From Candidatus Zixiibacteriota bacterium (GTDB lineage Bacteria > Zixibacteria > MSB-5A5 > UBA10806): 33,186 nucleotides of DNA. Made by a program: the position numbers and the translations under genes. Shown here piece after piece: positions 26,001-32,834 of this stretch. Position 1 is the first letter of the stretch; every line of letters starts with the position of its first letter. The stretch covers positions 1,506,668 to 1,539,853 of the forward strand of contig CP070813.1 in NCBI GenBank assembly GCA_020344055.1, in the 5' to 3' direction. The notes under the pieces were generated by a model. It ran no database searches, was not told where the DNA came from, and saw only the letters and a program-made list of their open reading frames with translations.

Positions 26001-26212
26001 TAGACACTTCCCAGGTAACGGTATATACGGCTTTGTTCGATCCTCGCGTAGTTTTGGGCCCTCATCTTTTCGGCTATTTTTTTAAGTTCATCCACAACTT
26101 TCATCATATCCGAACGATACTTGGCGCCTTTACGCGCCGGCCAGTTCGCGTCAACTATGCCATATGCGCGGTCCATTACATTTTCTCTTAAAGCTATAAG
26201 GTCTTTTGACAT
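23018..26212 (-). CDS. Large TIR-domain protein with two NDT-like Rossmann modules (candidate immunity protein)
   Basis: The 1064-aa reading starts at ATG, 5 nt after GGAGG; the in-frame GTG 6 nt upstream would overlap that site. Positions here are approximate. Residues 1-180 are helical and TPR-like. A beta-rich module (225-350) includes RWYSLFVYIHT and LFYVGPILIGEV. A TIR domain (375-470) has VFVSYSHNDASIVDKLE and a YVEQEW segment whose glutamate fits the NADase position. Helical linkers follow. Two nucleoside 2-deoxyribosyltransferase-like modules end the protein, at 740-822 (SVFYSGRPAP ... VAYELGIALTLGKPVVVLS) and 937-1040 (FHVMPFRPGW ... VLVDLTGFNSNVALELGISH). TIR domains in bacterial immunity cleave NAD or make ADP-ribose signals. 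The SLATT-like gene 79 nt upstream suggests a sensor/effector pair. Activity and target are not established. Confidence 0.82.
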   Translation of the reverse strand: MSKDLIALRENVMDRAYGIVDANWPARKGAKYRSDMMKVVDELKKIAEKMRAQNYARIEQSRIYRYLGSVYSDLIPELGDEMFQKSCEAYKVAEDLLEGIDDPLERAKLNFNYGNVLRQPGSKDIEKLKDAKRRVKLAGETFSKLAPEFMPSVDEALKSIEGLLKIAPIAKKVEQNIEDAKEIEKRRKRGVPEKELLHDWEELTADISTSNLEMLPNTFKAEPVRFTVSHPKTIFSTRWYSLFVYIHTSSKQQAVWDDIEKRLVDKQTDHLRAEGESTGPIVTGTEITIVPELEGCRFNPRRILLTWEEEIHCCEFRFKTISDCLPSNTAINGSVLFYVGPILIGEVRIWSLLSSAEKEKKFQEPDISTAYPFHKVFVSYSHNDASIVDKLERAYSVLGMQYYRDINILRSGEKWTEALLTKIDEADIFQLCWSQTARLSKYVEQEWRYAHNLRREHFIRPIYWAEPMEPPPDELKDLHFAFLELKEKKRKKGAPTEELLQDWSKLKSRYGGVSRLLSEVENIVEGLQKEFKEDDRLPEISKMLSQIYLISEGGAMPKDNDEKIFDLLKKRLEKDIKSGKTKRSDQLKELLGSFGDIISSRDESVGGYMKKVEDMRGLLSNMLELTHYPSYGIPRPPDGSRAAELVELCWKIRRLLLEEANRRGKGSDESGTITDLSVRATNIDRRIYEAGDDDAKARSVELDELRPLADQVRKFTLLRNVILARPTWRAANVPVDTNSVFYSGRPAPMKLATKVCKELDLSIMKPPKAAGYANARWKQIQKAGIALFDMGAKAGSDRAAVAYELGIALTLGKPVVVLSTGEKLPFDVDIEPIDISLTKGTEDLLKTAIDDAMFSFISREKVSPLPKTLQQVLKSYPLPQEDIYMDQSLKQLRRLGDEPDPVSTDNALKALVGFLDKEPVMLIHPVWAPSYSSGEGRLFHVMPFRPGWSAKASQTARDCCKKSGVDYIRGDEVSDPDIIQSIWNEICQASHVLVDLTGFNSNVALELGISHTLGKPTFIIGAEKVVDNLFPMISKTRISPFKSGSSKKLAEAIEEFLLNISKVN

Positions 26213-26291
26213 ATCCACCTCCGGCTAAGAGATTCGCGAAAAGTAAAAATGATAGAAACATCCATTTTTTTATCCACAATCCTGATTCAAT

Positions 26292-27347
26292 TTACCCGAT
26301 TCCTTCCTGTCTACCGATTGCTTTGAGAGATGCATTGAGTTCATTAATAGTCGAACTCATCTCCTCGGTATCGGCCAGCCATTGTCGGTGTTCAAGCGAA
26401 AGCTGTTCGTGAACGGCCGCGACATACTTTTCCAGGATCTCCGAGCTGCCGTCGGCAATTACTTTTTGTACTTCTGAATGGCGCTCCCGAATACGGCTTA
26501 ACGATTCGCAGGTCCGTTCGTAACGCTCTGCGTTACGTTCATCCTGGTTAATTTCCTCACGACGGCTGGCGACGATGGTTAGAGCGGCCCCGATTGTACC
26601 CAATGCCGCCAGCGGAAGGACGACGGCTTCGAACGACGCCCAAATACCAAAGCCACATGAGCCTACCGAAAGGATAGCGGCCGCAACGGCACCGATGGTA
26701 ACCGTTTTGCGTCTTGAACTATAATGCCTGGCACCCCGCTCCCGGTAATACCTCTGTTGCACCGCAAGTTGATAACGACGAAAGAGCTCAAGACATAGCA
26801 GTAGAATCTGTGGATTAACATTTTCTGATTTAATTGCCAACCGCATGAGACGGTTAAAATATCCAAGTCTCTCGGATTCAGCGGCAGCCCTTGCACTCAT
26901 CCATCTCCTGAGCAAATGCTCGTTGTTGAGTCGGTAAATTGCCATAGTGGCCACGATACCGCCAACAAGAACGGAGAGAGACAACAAAATGACCAATGAT
27001 TGGATTGCGATTCCCGATTCATTAGTAAAAAAGGTCGACATGCTGGCGAGCACGGCGGCTCCTACAGTGGCAACGAAGATAGCCCAGGTGCTTCGACTTG
27101 ATAGTTGTTTGAACGATTCTTGAATTGTTATGGCTCTGGCATCCTGCTCTTCGTAACGTTTTGCTGTTTCGGTCAGTTCGGAATGCTGCAGTAAGGCCGA
27201 TAGTCCGGGCACAGAATTTATAAGTCGTGTATGGAAAAGCGTTGGTCGTATTCGATAATCGTTAGGCTCATCCCGGCCAATTGCATCCTCGGCCAGTCTA
27301 ATTAAATCCGTCGTATTCTCTGCGCCAGGGTTTTCTCTTTCATTCAT
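26292..27347 (-). CDS. SLATT-like (DUF4231-like) four-TM protein, predicted membrane effector
   Basis: This 351-aa protein has two pairs of TM helices: 87-107 and 115-138, then 217-237 and 240-260. Arginine-rich amphipathic helices lie between and after them (RRWMSARAAAESERLGYF; CESLSRIRERHSEVQKVI). The C-terminal stretch EKYVAAVHEQLSLEHRQW resembles the end of SLATT domains, two-TM modules predicted to form membrane pores when triggered by nucleotide-signalling partners. Here two such units seem to occur in tandem. AGGTGG precedes the ATG. It is the first gene of a same-strand unit with the TIR protein. Family assignment rests on pattern recognition, so a generic four-TM protein remains possible. 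Confidence 0.68.
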   Translation of the reverse strand: MNERENPGAENTTDLIRLAEDAIGRDEPNDYRIRPTLFHTRLINSVPGLSALLQHSELTETAKRYEEQDARAITIQESFKQLSSRSTWAIFVATVGAAVLASMSTFFTNESGIAIQSLVILLSLSVLVGGIVATMAIYRLNNEHLLRRWMSARAAAESERLGYFNRLMRLAIKSENVNPQILLLCLELFRRYQLAVQQRYYRERGARHYSSRRKTVTIGAVAAAILSVGSCGFGIWASFEAVVLPLAALGTIGAALTIVASRREEINQDERNAERYERTCESLSRIRERHSEVQKVIADGSSEILEKYVAAVHEQLSLEHRQWLADTEEMSSTINELNASLKAIGRQEGIG

Positions 27348-27397
27348 GTTTCCACCTTTTTAATATCAATCCAAAATTAAGATGTTTACACAATTTG

Positions 27398-27450
27398 AAA
27401 TGATCCGGGTACAAGAAATGTGATCCATTTATCCGCGCCTAAATGATCCC
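27398..27450. repeat. Three spaced direct repeats around GATCC
   Basis: AATGATCC, AATGTGATCC and AAATGATCCC occur at intervals of 20 and 23 nt. Spaced repeats of this kind are seen at the ends of some insertion sequences (IS21-like), but no transposase remains. Confidence 0.4.
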
Positions 27451-27627
27451 TTTATACAATAATAAAGCGATCTCAATTTGAAAACCTTTGTTGAATTCCA
27501 TTTCATGAATCCGCTGCAGAGAATCGGAATGTCTTATAAGTCGAAAGATTTTCAAAAAAAGATCTGATCGTCCTAATGTCGCTTCTCCCTCTCGACCCGG
27601 CTACTTTACGATACCGTATTTCCCGGG

Positions 27628-27654
27628 TTTTACACGCAACGCCAGGGTGTAAAA
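27628..27654. repeat. Perfect 8-bp inverted repeat
   Basis: TTTTACAC and GTGTAAAA enclose an 11-nt loop upstream of the SLATT gene. No T-run follows on either strand, so an operator is at least as likely as a terminator. Confidence 0.4.
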
Positions 27655-27933
27655 TATCAATAATGGATAAATCTAGGTATCAATTTCGCTTAGCTCCGTC
27701 AATTTGTCAAGCAAAATCTTCATCTGGATTTATAGTTTGATCGAAGACTGTATTCCCTTGATAACAATAAAAATATCGGGTTGATTTTTCTGAAGCGAGA
27801 AGGCTGTTATACAAGGGCGCGGACTGGAAAATACCAGCATATGATTATAATCAGTTCGCCCGGGCATAACGAGGAGATGATGGCGAATTTACCATACGGA
27901 ATATCCTAATGATCGATTCCCAATAGAATAAAG

Positions 27934-27965
27934 GCTGCTGTAATTTCCAGCAGCGGTCTTTTTTT
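27934..27965 (+). terminator. Rho-independent terminator without a gene
   Basis: A perfect 7-bp stem (GCTGCTG with CAGCAGC), 7-nt loop and a run of seven T residues read on the plus strand. The nearest plus-strand gene ends 5.6 kb upstream, and all genes between read the other way. Confidence 0.75.
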
Positions 27966-27984
27966 ATGGTCCAATATGGTAAAA

Positions 27985-28010
27985 GTGTTGTCATATTGTT
28001 GTCACGCGGA
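27985..28010. repeat. Module-boundary direct repeat, right copy
   Basis: GTGTTGTCATATTGTTGTC plus ACGCGGA lies 44 nt from the 3' end of the intact tRNA and repeats the sequence near 21517. Two TGTTGTC units are 11 nt apart, about one helical turn, like iterated recombinase or regulator sites. Confidence 0.75.
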
Positions 28011-28054
28011 ACACCGCGTGTCTGGCTATTCCCAGTAACTCCTCGAAACACAAC

Positions 28055-28128
28055 TAGCGGCGCAGGGACTTGAACCCCGGACACGAGGATTATGATTCCT
28101 CTGCTCTAACCGACTGAGCTACGCCGCC
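28055..28128 (-). tRNA. tRNA with CAT anticodon (elongator Met, or Ile2)
   Basis: A full cloverleaf can be drawn. The acceptor stem GGCGGCG pairs with CGCCGCT (one G-U at the end) and the discriminator is A. The D arm is GCTC/GAGC, the anticodon stem is GAGGA/TCCTC with loop ATCATAA, and the T arm is CGGGG-TTCAAGT-CCCTG. The anticodon CAT is not in an initiator context (no C1:A72 mismatch and no GGG/CCC anticodon stem), so it is elongator Met or a lysidine-modified Ile2. CCA is not encoded. Three partial copies of its 3' half lie to the left, showing it served as an integration site. Confidence 0.93.
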
Positions 28129-28167
28129 TTAATTGCTTTATCGGACAATTAACCATCCGATGAAGCT

Positions 28168-28195
28168 AATTTATTCTCGCTAAACCGGTTGTCAA
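28168..28195 (-). promoter_or_regulatory. Candidate promoter of the tRNA
   Basis: On the minus strand, a perfect TTGACA is followed by 16 nt and TAAATT, ending 39 nt before the first base of the tRNA. It starts immediately after the aldehyde dehydrogenase gene. Confidence 0.5.
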
Positions 28196-28204
28196 GAAAA
28201 ATTG

Positions 28205-29563
28205 CTACGCTATCCAGATGGTCTTTATATTGACAAACTCTTTTATGCCGTAATGAGATAGCTCGCGCCCGTAGCCCGACTTTTTCACTCCGCCAAACGG
28301 CAGCCTGGGGTCGGACTTGGTCATACCGTTAACAAACACCGCCCCCGACTCGATCCTGCGGGCCACCCTCTCGCCCCGCTGAATATCTTTCGACCAGACC
28401 GAACCCCCCAGCCCGAACTCGCTGTCGTTAGCAACGTTGATAGCCTCCTCCTCATCCTTTACGGCGATTATGGCCGAGACCGGTCCAAACGTTTCTTGCT
28501 CGTAAACCGGCATGCCTTTTTTGACATCGGTCAGGACCGTGGGAAGATAATACGCGCCGGGGCCATCGGCTTTCTTGCCTCCGCAAAGAAGCTTGGCTCC
28601 CATTTTTATCGAGCCCTGCACCTGCTGGTCAAGCTCCTCCAGAAGATCCATCCGGGCCATGGCTCCCACCTGGGTATCCTCCGAGAGGGTGTCACCCATC
28701 TTGAGCGATTTCATTATGGCCACCTGCTGCTCTTCGAAATCCTTCACCTTCGATTCCACCACGATGAATCTCTTGGCCGCGATACAGCTCTGCCCGGCGT
28801 TTATCATCCTGGCCGTAACCGATGTATTTACACATGCCGGGATATCGGCATCCTCGAGAACTACGTAGGGATCGGAGCCGCCCAGTTCCAAAACAGTCTT
28901 TTTCAATTCATGACCCGCAATTGATGCCACCTGCATTCCAGCGGGCTCGCTTCCGGTCAACGTTACCGCTTTTACGAGCGGATTTTTTATGACAGCTTCC
29001 ACCTTGCCGGCCGAAATCAGCATGGTCCTGAAAGTGTTTACCGGAAAATCGGCTTCTTTGAAAACCTCTTCAATTGCCAGAGCGCATCCCGGCACGTTCG
29101 AGGCGTGCTTCAAGACCCCTACATTACCCGCCATCAAAGCCGGCGCGGCGAAACGGAACACCTGCCAGAAGGGGAAATTCCAGGGCATCACCGCCAGCAC
29201 CACGCCTATGGGCTGAAACACCGCCATACTCTTGCTGGCGTCGGTCTCGATTATCTCGTCGGCCAGGAATTTCTCGGCGTTGTCAGCGTAATAATCGCAC
29301 ACCCAGGCGCATTTCTCCACCTCGGCGCGGGATTCCCTGATTACTTTACCCATCTCGATGGTGATAAGCTTAGCGTATTTATCTATATTTTTACGCAGAA
29401 CCTCCGCCGCCTTATGCATCAGTTTGCTTCTTTCGGCAAATGATACATCCCGCCAGCTCAAATAAGTGCTGTGCGCCGCCTCGACGATCGCCTTTACTTC
29501 GGCATCGGTATGCTCTTTATATTCTTTTATCAGTTCATTGGTGGCCGGGTTTATAGCTTTCAT
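28205..29563 (-). CDS. NAD(P)-dependent aldehyde dehydrogenase, succinate-semialdehyde type
   Basis: This is a 452-aa enzyme of the aldehyde dehydrogenase superfamily. It has MPWNFPFWQ in the cofactor-binding half, the general-base segment LELGGSDP and the catalytic cysteine in NAGQSCIAAKR. The end (PFGGVKKSGYGRELSHYGIKEF) is typical of the shorter succinate-semialdehyde dehydrogenases of about 455 aa. Substrate cannot be fixed from sequence; other short-chain semialdehydes are possible. It follows the acetolactate-synthase-like gene by 24 nt on the same strand, so the two are almost certainly co-transcribed. Confidence 0.92.
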   Translation of the reverse strand: MKAINPATNELIKEYKEHTDAEVKAIVEAAHSTYLSWRDVSFAERSKLMHKAAEVLRKNIDKYAKLITIEMGKVIRESRAEVEKCAWVCDYYADNAEKFLADEIIETDASKSMAVFQPIGVVLAVMPWNFPFWQVFRFAAPALMAGNVGVLKHASNVPGCALAIEEVFKEADFPVNTFRTMLISAGKVEAVIKNPLVKAVTLTGSEPAGMQVASIAGHELKKTVLELGGSDPYVVLEDADIPACVNTSVTARMINAGQSCIAAKRFIVVESKVKDFEEQQVAIMKSLKMGDTLSEDTQVGAMARMDLLEELDQQVQGSIKMGAKLLCGGKKADGPGAYYLPTVLTDVKKGMPVYEQETFGPVSAIIAVKDEEEAINVANDSEFGLGGSVWSKDIQRGERVARRIESGAVFVNGMTKSDPRLPFGGVKKSGYGRELSHYGIKEFVNIKTIWIA

Positions 29564-29587
29564 ATCCTCACATCCTTTATATCAATG

Positions 29588-31225
29588 TTAACTCAAATCT
29601 CTTTCCAGTTTTTCGCTGAGCTCATAATTGACTCGCGGCTGAATCGGTATCTCCACCAGGCAGAGCTTTTGGCTTGTTATCGCTTCACGAAGATTATCCT
29701 TCAATTCCGCGAGACTTCTTGGTGCATAACCTGGAATCCCGAAGCTCTCGGCGTATTTCTTGAAATCGGGATTGGTGAGGCCGGTGCCGAAGGTTTTCTT
29801 GGTATGGCTGAACTGTTTCCACGATACCAGGCCATAATCGTTATCATTGAAGACAATTATGGTATAGCCGACGCCGATCCTCTTGGCCGTCTCGATCTCC
29901 TGGGAGTTCATCAAAAAACCGCCGTCGCCCATAACCGCCACCACCTGCTTTTCAGGTTTGGCGAGCTTGGCCGCGATACCGCCCGGTAACGCTATCCCCA
30001 TGCTGGCGAACCCGTTGGATATCAGAACCGAGTTCGGATGGCATACCGGGTAATTGCGCCCTACCCACATCTTGTGGCTGCCCACGTCGGATATCAGTAT
30101 ATCGCCGGGATTCATTATCTCACGGATAATATGCAACGCGCCGGGTACGGTGAAATCGTCGCCCTCTTTCAACGCGTAGGAATCCAGGTCATTACGGATC
30201 TTGTCCCTGATCGGTTTATACCATTCACGGTCGAATTTCAGATCACCGTTGTAATTATGCTTGTTCAGCTCCCATAAGGCCGCCGAAACATCACACACGA
30301 TCTCGACATCCGGTTGGTAATACTCATACACCTCCGCCTGCTGAAAATCGATATGGATGATTTTCTTGTCTTTGTTTCTATTCCAGAATTCGGGATCGTA
30401 TTCGGCGACGTCGTAACCGACCGTTATGACCAGGTCCGCCTTATCGAAGGCCCTCATAACGTAGTCCCGTGCCTGCAGACCCACGGCGAAAAGCGAATGC
30501 TCCTCCATGTCGCTTACGGCGCCCTTGCCCATAAAGGTATGAACCACCGGTATATCGGTCTTTTCAACCCACTCCCTGAGATGCTTCGACGCCAGTTTCC
30601 TGATGGCCCCGTTGCCCGCAAGAATAAGCGGGGTTTTCGATTTTTTAAGCAGTTCGTACGCCTCGTTCATCGCTTTATAATCGGGAGCGGCGCGGCGGAG
30701 CCTTTTGGGAGGTATCGGCTTTTCATGGGATTCCATCTTGGCCACGTCTTCGGGAAGCTCGAGATGGGTGGCCCCCGGTTTCTCCATCTCCGCCAGCTTG
30801 AACGCCTTCCGTACTACCTCCGCCACGATATCGGGATTCTGAATGCTGGCGTTCCACTTGGTTATGGGACGGAACATGGATACCACGTCGATATACTGGT
30901 GGCTCTCCTTGTGCATGGTGTCCGAACTCGCCTGCCCGGTTATGGCCACCAGCGGCGCCTTGTCCAGGTGAGCGTCGGCGGTGCCGGTGATAAGGTTGGT
31001 GGCTCCCGGTCCGAGAGTCGAAAGGCATACCCCGGCCTTACCGGTAATCCGGCCGTAAACGTCGGCCATGAACGACGCCCCCAGTTCGAGGCGCGTGGGG
31101 ATGAATTTTATGGGAGAACTCTCTAGCGAAAACAGCAGATCCTCGTTCTCCTCGCCGGGCACACCGAATATATATTTGACCCCCTCGTTCTCGAGACATT
31201 TAACAATCAGGTCGGAAACTTTCAT
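29588..31225 (-). CDS. Thiamine-diphosphate enzyme, acetolactate-synthase large-subunit-like
   Basis: This 545-aa protein has the three ThDP-enzyme domains. The N-terminal PYR domain has FGVPGEENEDLL and the activating glutamate in RLELGASFMADVYGR (Glu47). The middle domain includes AGNGAIRK and GKGAVSD. The C-terminal PP domain has the GDGGFLMNSQE ... FNDND cofactor motif. Acetolactate synthase (two pyruvate to acetolactate) is the best call. It could be the catabolic AlsS type or IlvB-like; no small regulatory subunit lies beside it. Pairing with an aldehyde dehydrogenase in one operon leaves other decarboxylation/ligation reactions open. Confidence 0.88.
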   Translation of the reverse strand: MKVSDLIVKCLENEGVKYIFGVPGEENEDLLFSLESSPIKFIPTRLELGASFMADVYGRITGKAGVCLSTLGPGATNLITGTADAHLDKAPLVAITGQASSDTMHKESHQYIDVVSMFRPITKWNASIQNPDIVAEVVRKAFKLAEMEKPGATHLELPEDVAKMESHEKPIPPKRLRRAAPDYKAMNEAYELLKKSKTPLILAGNGAIRKLASKHLREWVEKTDIPVVHTFMGKGAVSDMEEHSLFAVGLQARDYVMRAFDKADLVITVGYDVAEYDPEFWNRNKDKKIIHIDFQQAEVYEYYQPDVEIVCDVSAALWELNKHNYNGDLKFDREWYKPIRDKIRNDLDSYALKEGDDFTVPGALHIIREIMNPGDILISDVGSHKMWVGRNYPVCHPNSVLISNGFASMGIALPGGIAAKLAKPEKQVVAVMGDGGFLMNSQEIETAKRIGVGYTIIVFNDNDYGLVSWKQFSHTKKTFGTGLTNPDFKKYAESFGIPGYAPRSLAELKDNLREAITSQKLCLVEIPIQPRVNYELSEKLERDLS

Positions 31226-31373
31226 TTATCAGGCTCTCATTTGAAATTGATTGTTGATATCGATCATGTTTTAAGAACCAGTTAGCCCATATCCCGGTTC
31301 CCCACCCAATATAGGGGGAAAGCAATTGTCATTCAATAAAATGCTCCCTGAAAAACTGTGCTGCCGGGTTAGT

Positions 31374-31399
31374 GTTGGCGCACCAGGAGGTACGCCAAC
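31374..31399. repeat. Inverted repeat with 7-bp arms
   Basis: GTTGGCG and CGCCAAC enclose a 12-nt loop. It belongs to the set of short intergenic palindromes seen in the last 2 kb. Confidence 0.7.
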
Positions 31400-31438
31400 C
31401 ACGTTAATGAAATGACATCCTGACGCTCTCCGTCGCAA

Positions 31439-31458
31439 GGATTTGATTAATCAAATCC
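31439..31458. repeat. Perfect 20-bp palindrome
   Basis: GGATTTGATT is followed directly by its reverse complement. It is followed by CCTACA, a common flank of dispersed palindromic repeats in such genomes. Confidence 0.75.
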
Positions 31459-31577
31459 CTACATAGACCCATTTTGTATTGTGTTTGATAATTTATCACC
31501 ACCAAAAAACGATTTTTTTCGTAGTAATAGGAGAATAAAAAACCGCCCTCGTTGTATCAATAGTGATGGGAGGGAAG

Positions 31578-31979
31578 ATGTACTGCCCCAAATGCGGGTA
31601 CGAATACCGGGACGGAATCCTCACCTGTCCCGACTGCGATGAGGACCTGGTGGAGGAACTCCCTGAGTGGTTTGACGAAGACTCCACCGATGAATCGGTC
31701 TCCTACGAGGACTGGATAAATATCGCCCGGATGAATTCCTGGGAGACGGCGGAGATGCTGGTAGAGGCGCTGCGAACCAAGGGGATCCCGGCGGTGGTGA
31801 TCTCCAAGGCGGGGCATTTCGGGCAGCTCACCGCCGTGCCCGCCGCGGCCATGAGTAAGGCCGGCGGCGGTTATTCCATCCTGGTCCCCTCCGAATTCGT
31901 ATCCGACGCCGACCGCGAAGCCGAGGCTATCCTCGGCGAGGAATGGGAGAAGGCCAGGCTCGACGATATCGGGGAGTGA
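31578..31979 (+). CDS. Zinc-ribbon protein with DUF2007-like C-terminal domain
   Basis: This is about 133 aa from the ATG that gives MYCPKCGYEYRDG, preceded by GGGAGGGA. Upstream in-frame GTG and ATG codons would put the ribosome site inside the gene. The N-terminus has two CxxC knuckles (CPKC and CPDC) forming a zinc ribbon. After an acidic linker the C-terminal domain (ARMNSWETAEMLVEALRTKG ... YSILVPSEFVSDADREAEAIL) has the beta-alpha-beta pattern of DUF2007, a small ferredoxin-like domain thought to bind signalling ligands or proteins. Function is not known. Confidence 0.8.
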   Translation: MYCPKCGYEYRDGILTCPDCDEDLVEELPEWFDEDSTDESVSYEDWINIARMNSWETAEMLVEALRTKGIPAVVISKAGHFGQLTAVPAAAMSKAGGGYSILVPSEFVSDADREAEAILGEEWEKARLDDIGE

Positions 31980-32084
31980 TAGTTTATATTTTAAAATAAA
32001 TTTTAGTATCAAAATACTTGTCATAAAAGAATAAACATATGTTGTAAGGTTTGTTGCTGATCAAGTTGACATAAAAGGGTAACC

Positions 32085-32155
32085 GGTACCCCACAGCTTG
32101 CTGTGGGATTATTACCGATACAAATCAAGGTAACCCACACCAGGGTGTGGGGCAC
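32085..32155. repeat. 71-nt double-hairpin repeat, copy 1
   Basis: Two perfect hairpins (CCCACAG/CTGTGGG and CCCACACC/GGTGTGGG) are joined by a 26-nt spacer. It matches copy 2 at 61 of 71 positions, with conserved arms and variable spacer. It ends 24 nt before the next start codon. Confidence 0.9.
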
Positions 32156-32179
32156 CATTAGAAAAATAAAGGAAAACAA

Positions 32180-32656
32180 ATGCCTGCCGAAAAACACAAA
32201 TTCCAGGAGATTTTCAGCCATACCTATGAGGAGGCTTTTAGATGGCGGTACGAGTATTATATCAGGCTGATGCTCCGTTTCGCCGAATATCTCGGTCGAG
32301 ATAAGCTGATCGAGATGATCAAAAAGGCCGCTGATGAGGACACCATGGCCAACGCCTCGGACGGCACAGATTTTTCGTTTGAAAAATTTATCTGCTCAGG
32401 CAGTACCACATTCAAAAACATGATGACCTGGGATGTGGTGGAACGAACCGACAGGGTTTACGAGATGCGGGTTACCGAATGTCTCTGGACTAAGATTTTC
32501 AAAGAGTTCAACGCCGAGGATATCGGCTACGCCACCGTCTGCCACGGCGATTTCGCCGACGCCCGCGCGGCGCATCCTAAATTAAGGCTGGAGCGGACCA
32601 AGACCCTGATGCAGGGCCACGACTGCTGCAACCACCGCTGGATATTCGAAGGCTAA
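32180..32656 (+). CDS. L-2-amino-thiazoline-4-carboxylic-acid hydrolase-like protein
   Basis: This 158-aa protein shows the pattern of the ATC hydrolase family. It has a helical N-terminus (YEEAFRWRYEYYIRLMLRFAEYLG), a central VYEMRVTECLWTKIFKEF segment, a CHGDFADARAAHPKLRLERT segment and the signature TLMQGHDCCNHRW with conserved His and paired cysteines. The family is named for ring opening of a thiazoline in a cysteine-forming pathway, but most members sit outside that pathway and their substrates are unknown. The context (zinc-ribbon protein upstream, DinB-like protein downstream) does not identify a pathway. Confidence 0.85.
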   Translation: MPAEKHKFQEIFSHTYEEAFRWRYEYYIRLMLRFAEYLGRDKLIEMIKKAADEDTMANASDGTDFSFEKFICSGSTTFKNMMTWDVVERTDRVYEMRVTECLWTKIFKEFNAEDIGYATVCHGDFADARAAHPKLRLERTKTLMQGHDCCNHRWIFEG

Positions 32657-32683
32657 ATTAAGCAAGGTGCGGTCAGTAGGTCA

Positions 32684-32750
32684 GTAGGTCGAAACCTTTA
32701 TGGTTTCGACAAAACTCCTGAATGTCGAAAGGATAAACCTTTCGACCTAC
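32684..32750. repeat. Nested inverted repeat
   Basis: Outer 11-bp arms (GTAGGTCGAAA with TTTCGACCTAC) enclose the two inner perfect hairpins GTCGAAACC/GGTTTCGAC and GTCGAAAGG/CCTTTCGAC. The sequence could switch between one long stem and two short ones. Confidence 0.8.
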
Positions 32751-32758
32751 TCCACTAT

Positions 32759-32782
32759 GTGGCAGACATGGGGACCTGCCAC
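32759..32782. repeat. Inverted repeat GTGGCAG/CTGCCAC
   Basis: Seven-bp perfect arms enclose a 10-nt loop. No T-run follows. Confidence 0.7.
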
Positions 32783-32834
32783 CACCAAACATTTTACTCT
32801 ATTTTTCGTAGCATAAATGATTGATAAAAAGCTG

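Larger units (their letters stand above)
16477..28054. mobile_element. tRNA-linked genomic island of three stacked modules
   Basis: An intact CAT tRNA gene sits at the right end. Three truncated copies of its 3' half, all in the same orientation, lie at 16477, 18700 and 21338. Stacked integrations at a tRNA 3' end leave this trail of attachment-site remnants. The cargo (Asn-synthetase-like, DUF2235, HExxH protein, zinc protein, TIR and SLATT genes) is unlike the flanking metabolic and envelope genes. No recombinase gene is visible, so the elements are either decayed or depended on an integrase elsewhere. Confidence 0.6.
27348..28054. other. Gene-free right end of the island, next to the tRNA
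   Basis: This region holds a cluster of ATGATCC-type repeats, an 8-bp inverted repeat, an orphan plus-strand terminator and the right copy of the boundary repeat. No intact integrase or other gene is found in about 700 nt, which is where one would be expected. Confidence 0.6.
31226..31577. other. Divergent intergenic region rich in hairpins
   Basis: No gene is seen. It contains two strong palindromes (listed) and a TTCCCC/GGGGAA inverted repeat near 31300-31321. Confidence 0.5.

Noticed and set aside
27851-28084. A 77-codon minus-strand frame beginning MSGVQVPAP
   Set aside because: Its first codons are the T arm and acceptor of the tRNA read as protein, a familiar artefact, and the rest lacks any family signal.
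30314-31126. A 270-codon open frame on the plus strand
   Set aside because: It lies wholly inside the acetolactate-synthase-like gene on the opposite strand and has no family resemblance; it is a by-product of codon bias.
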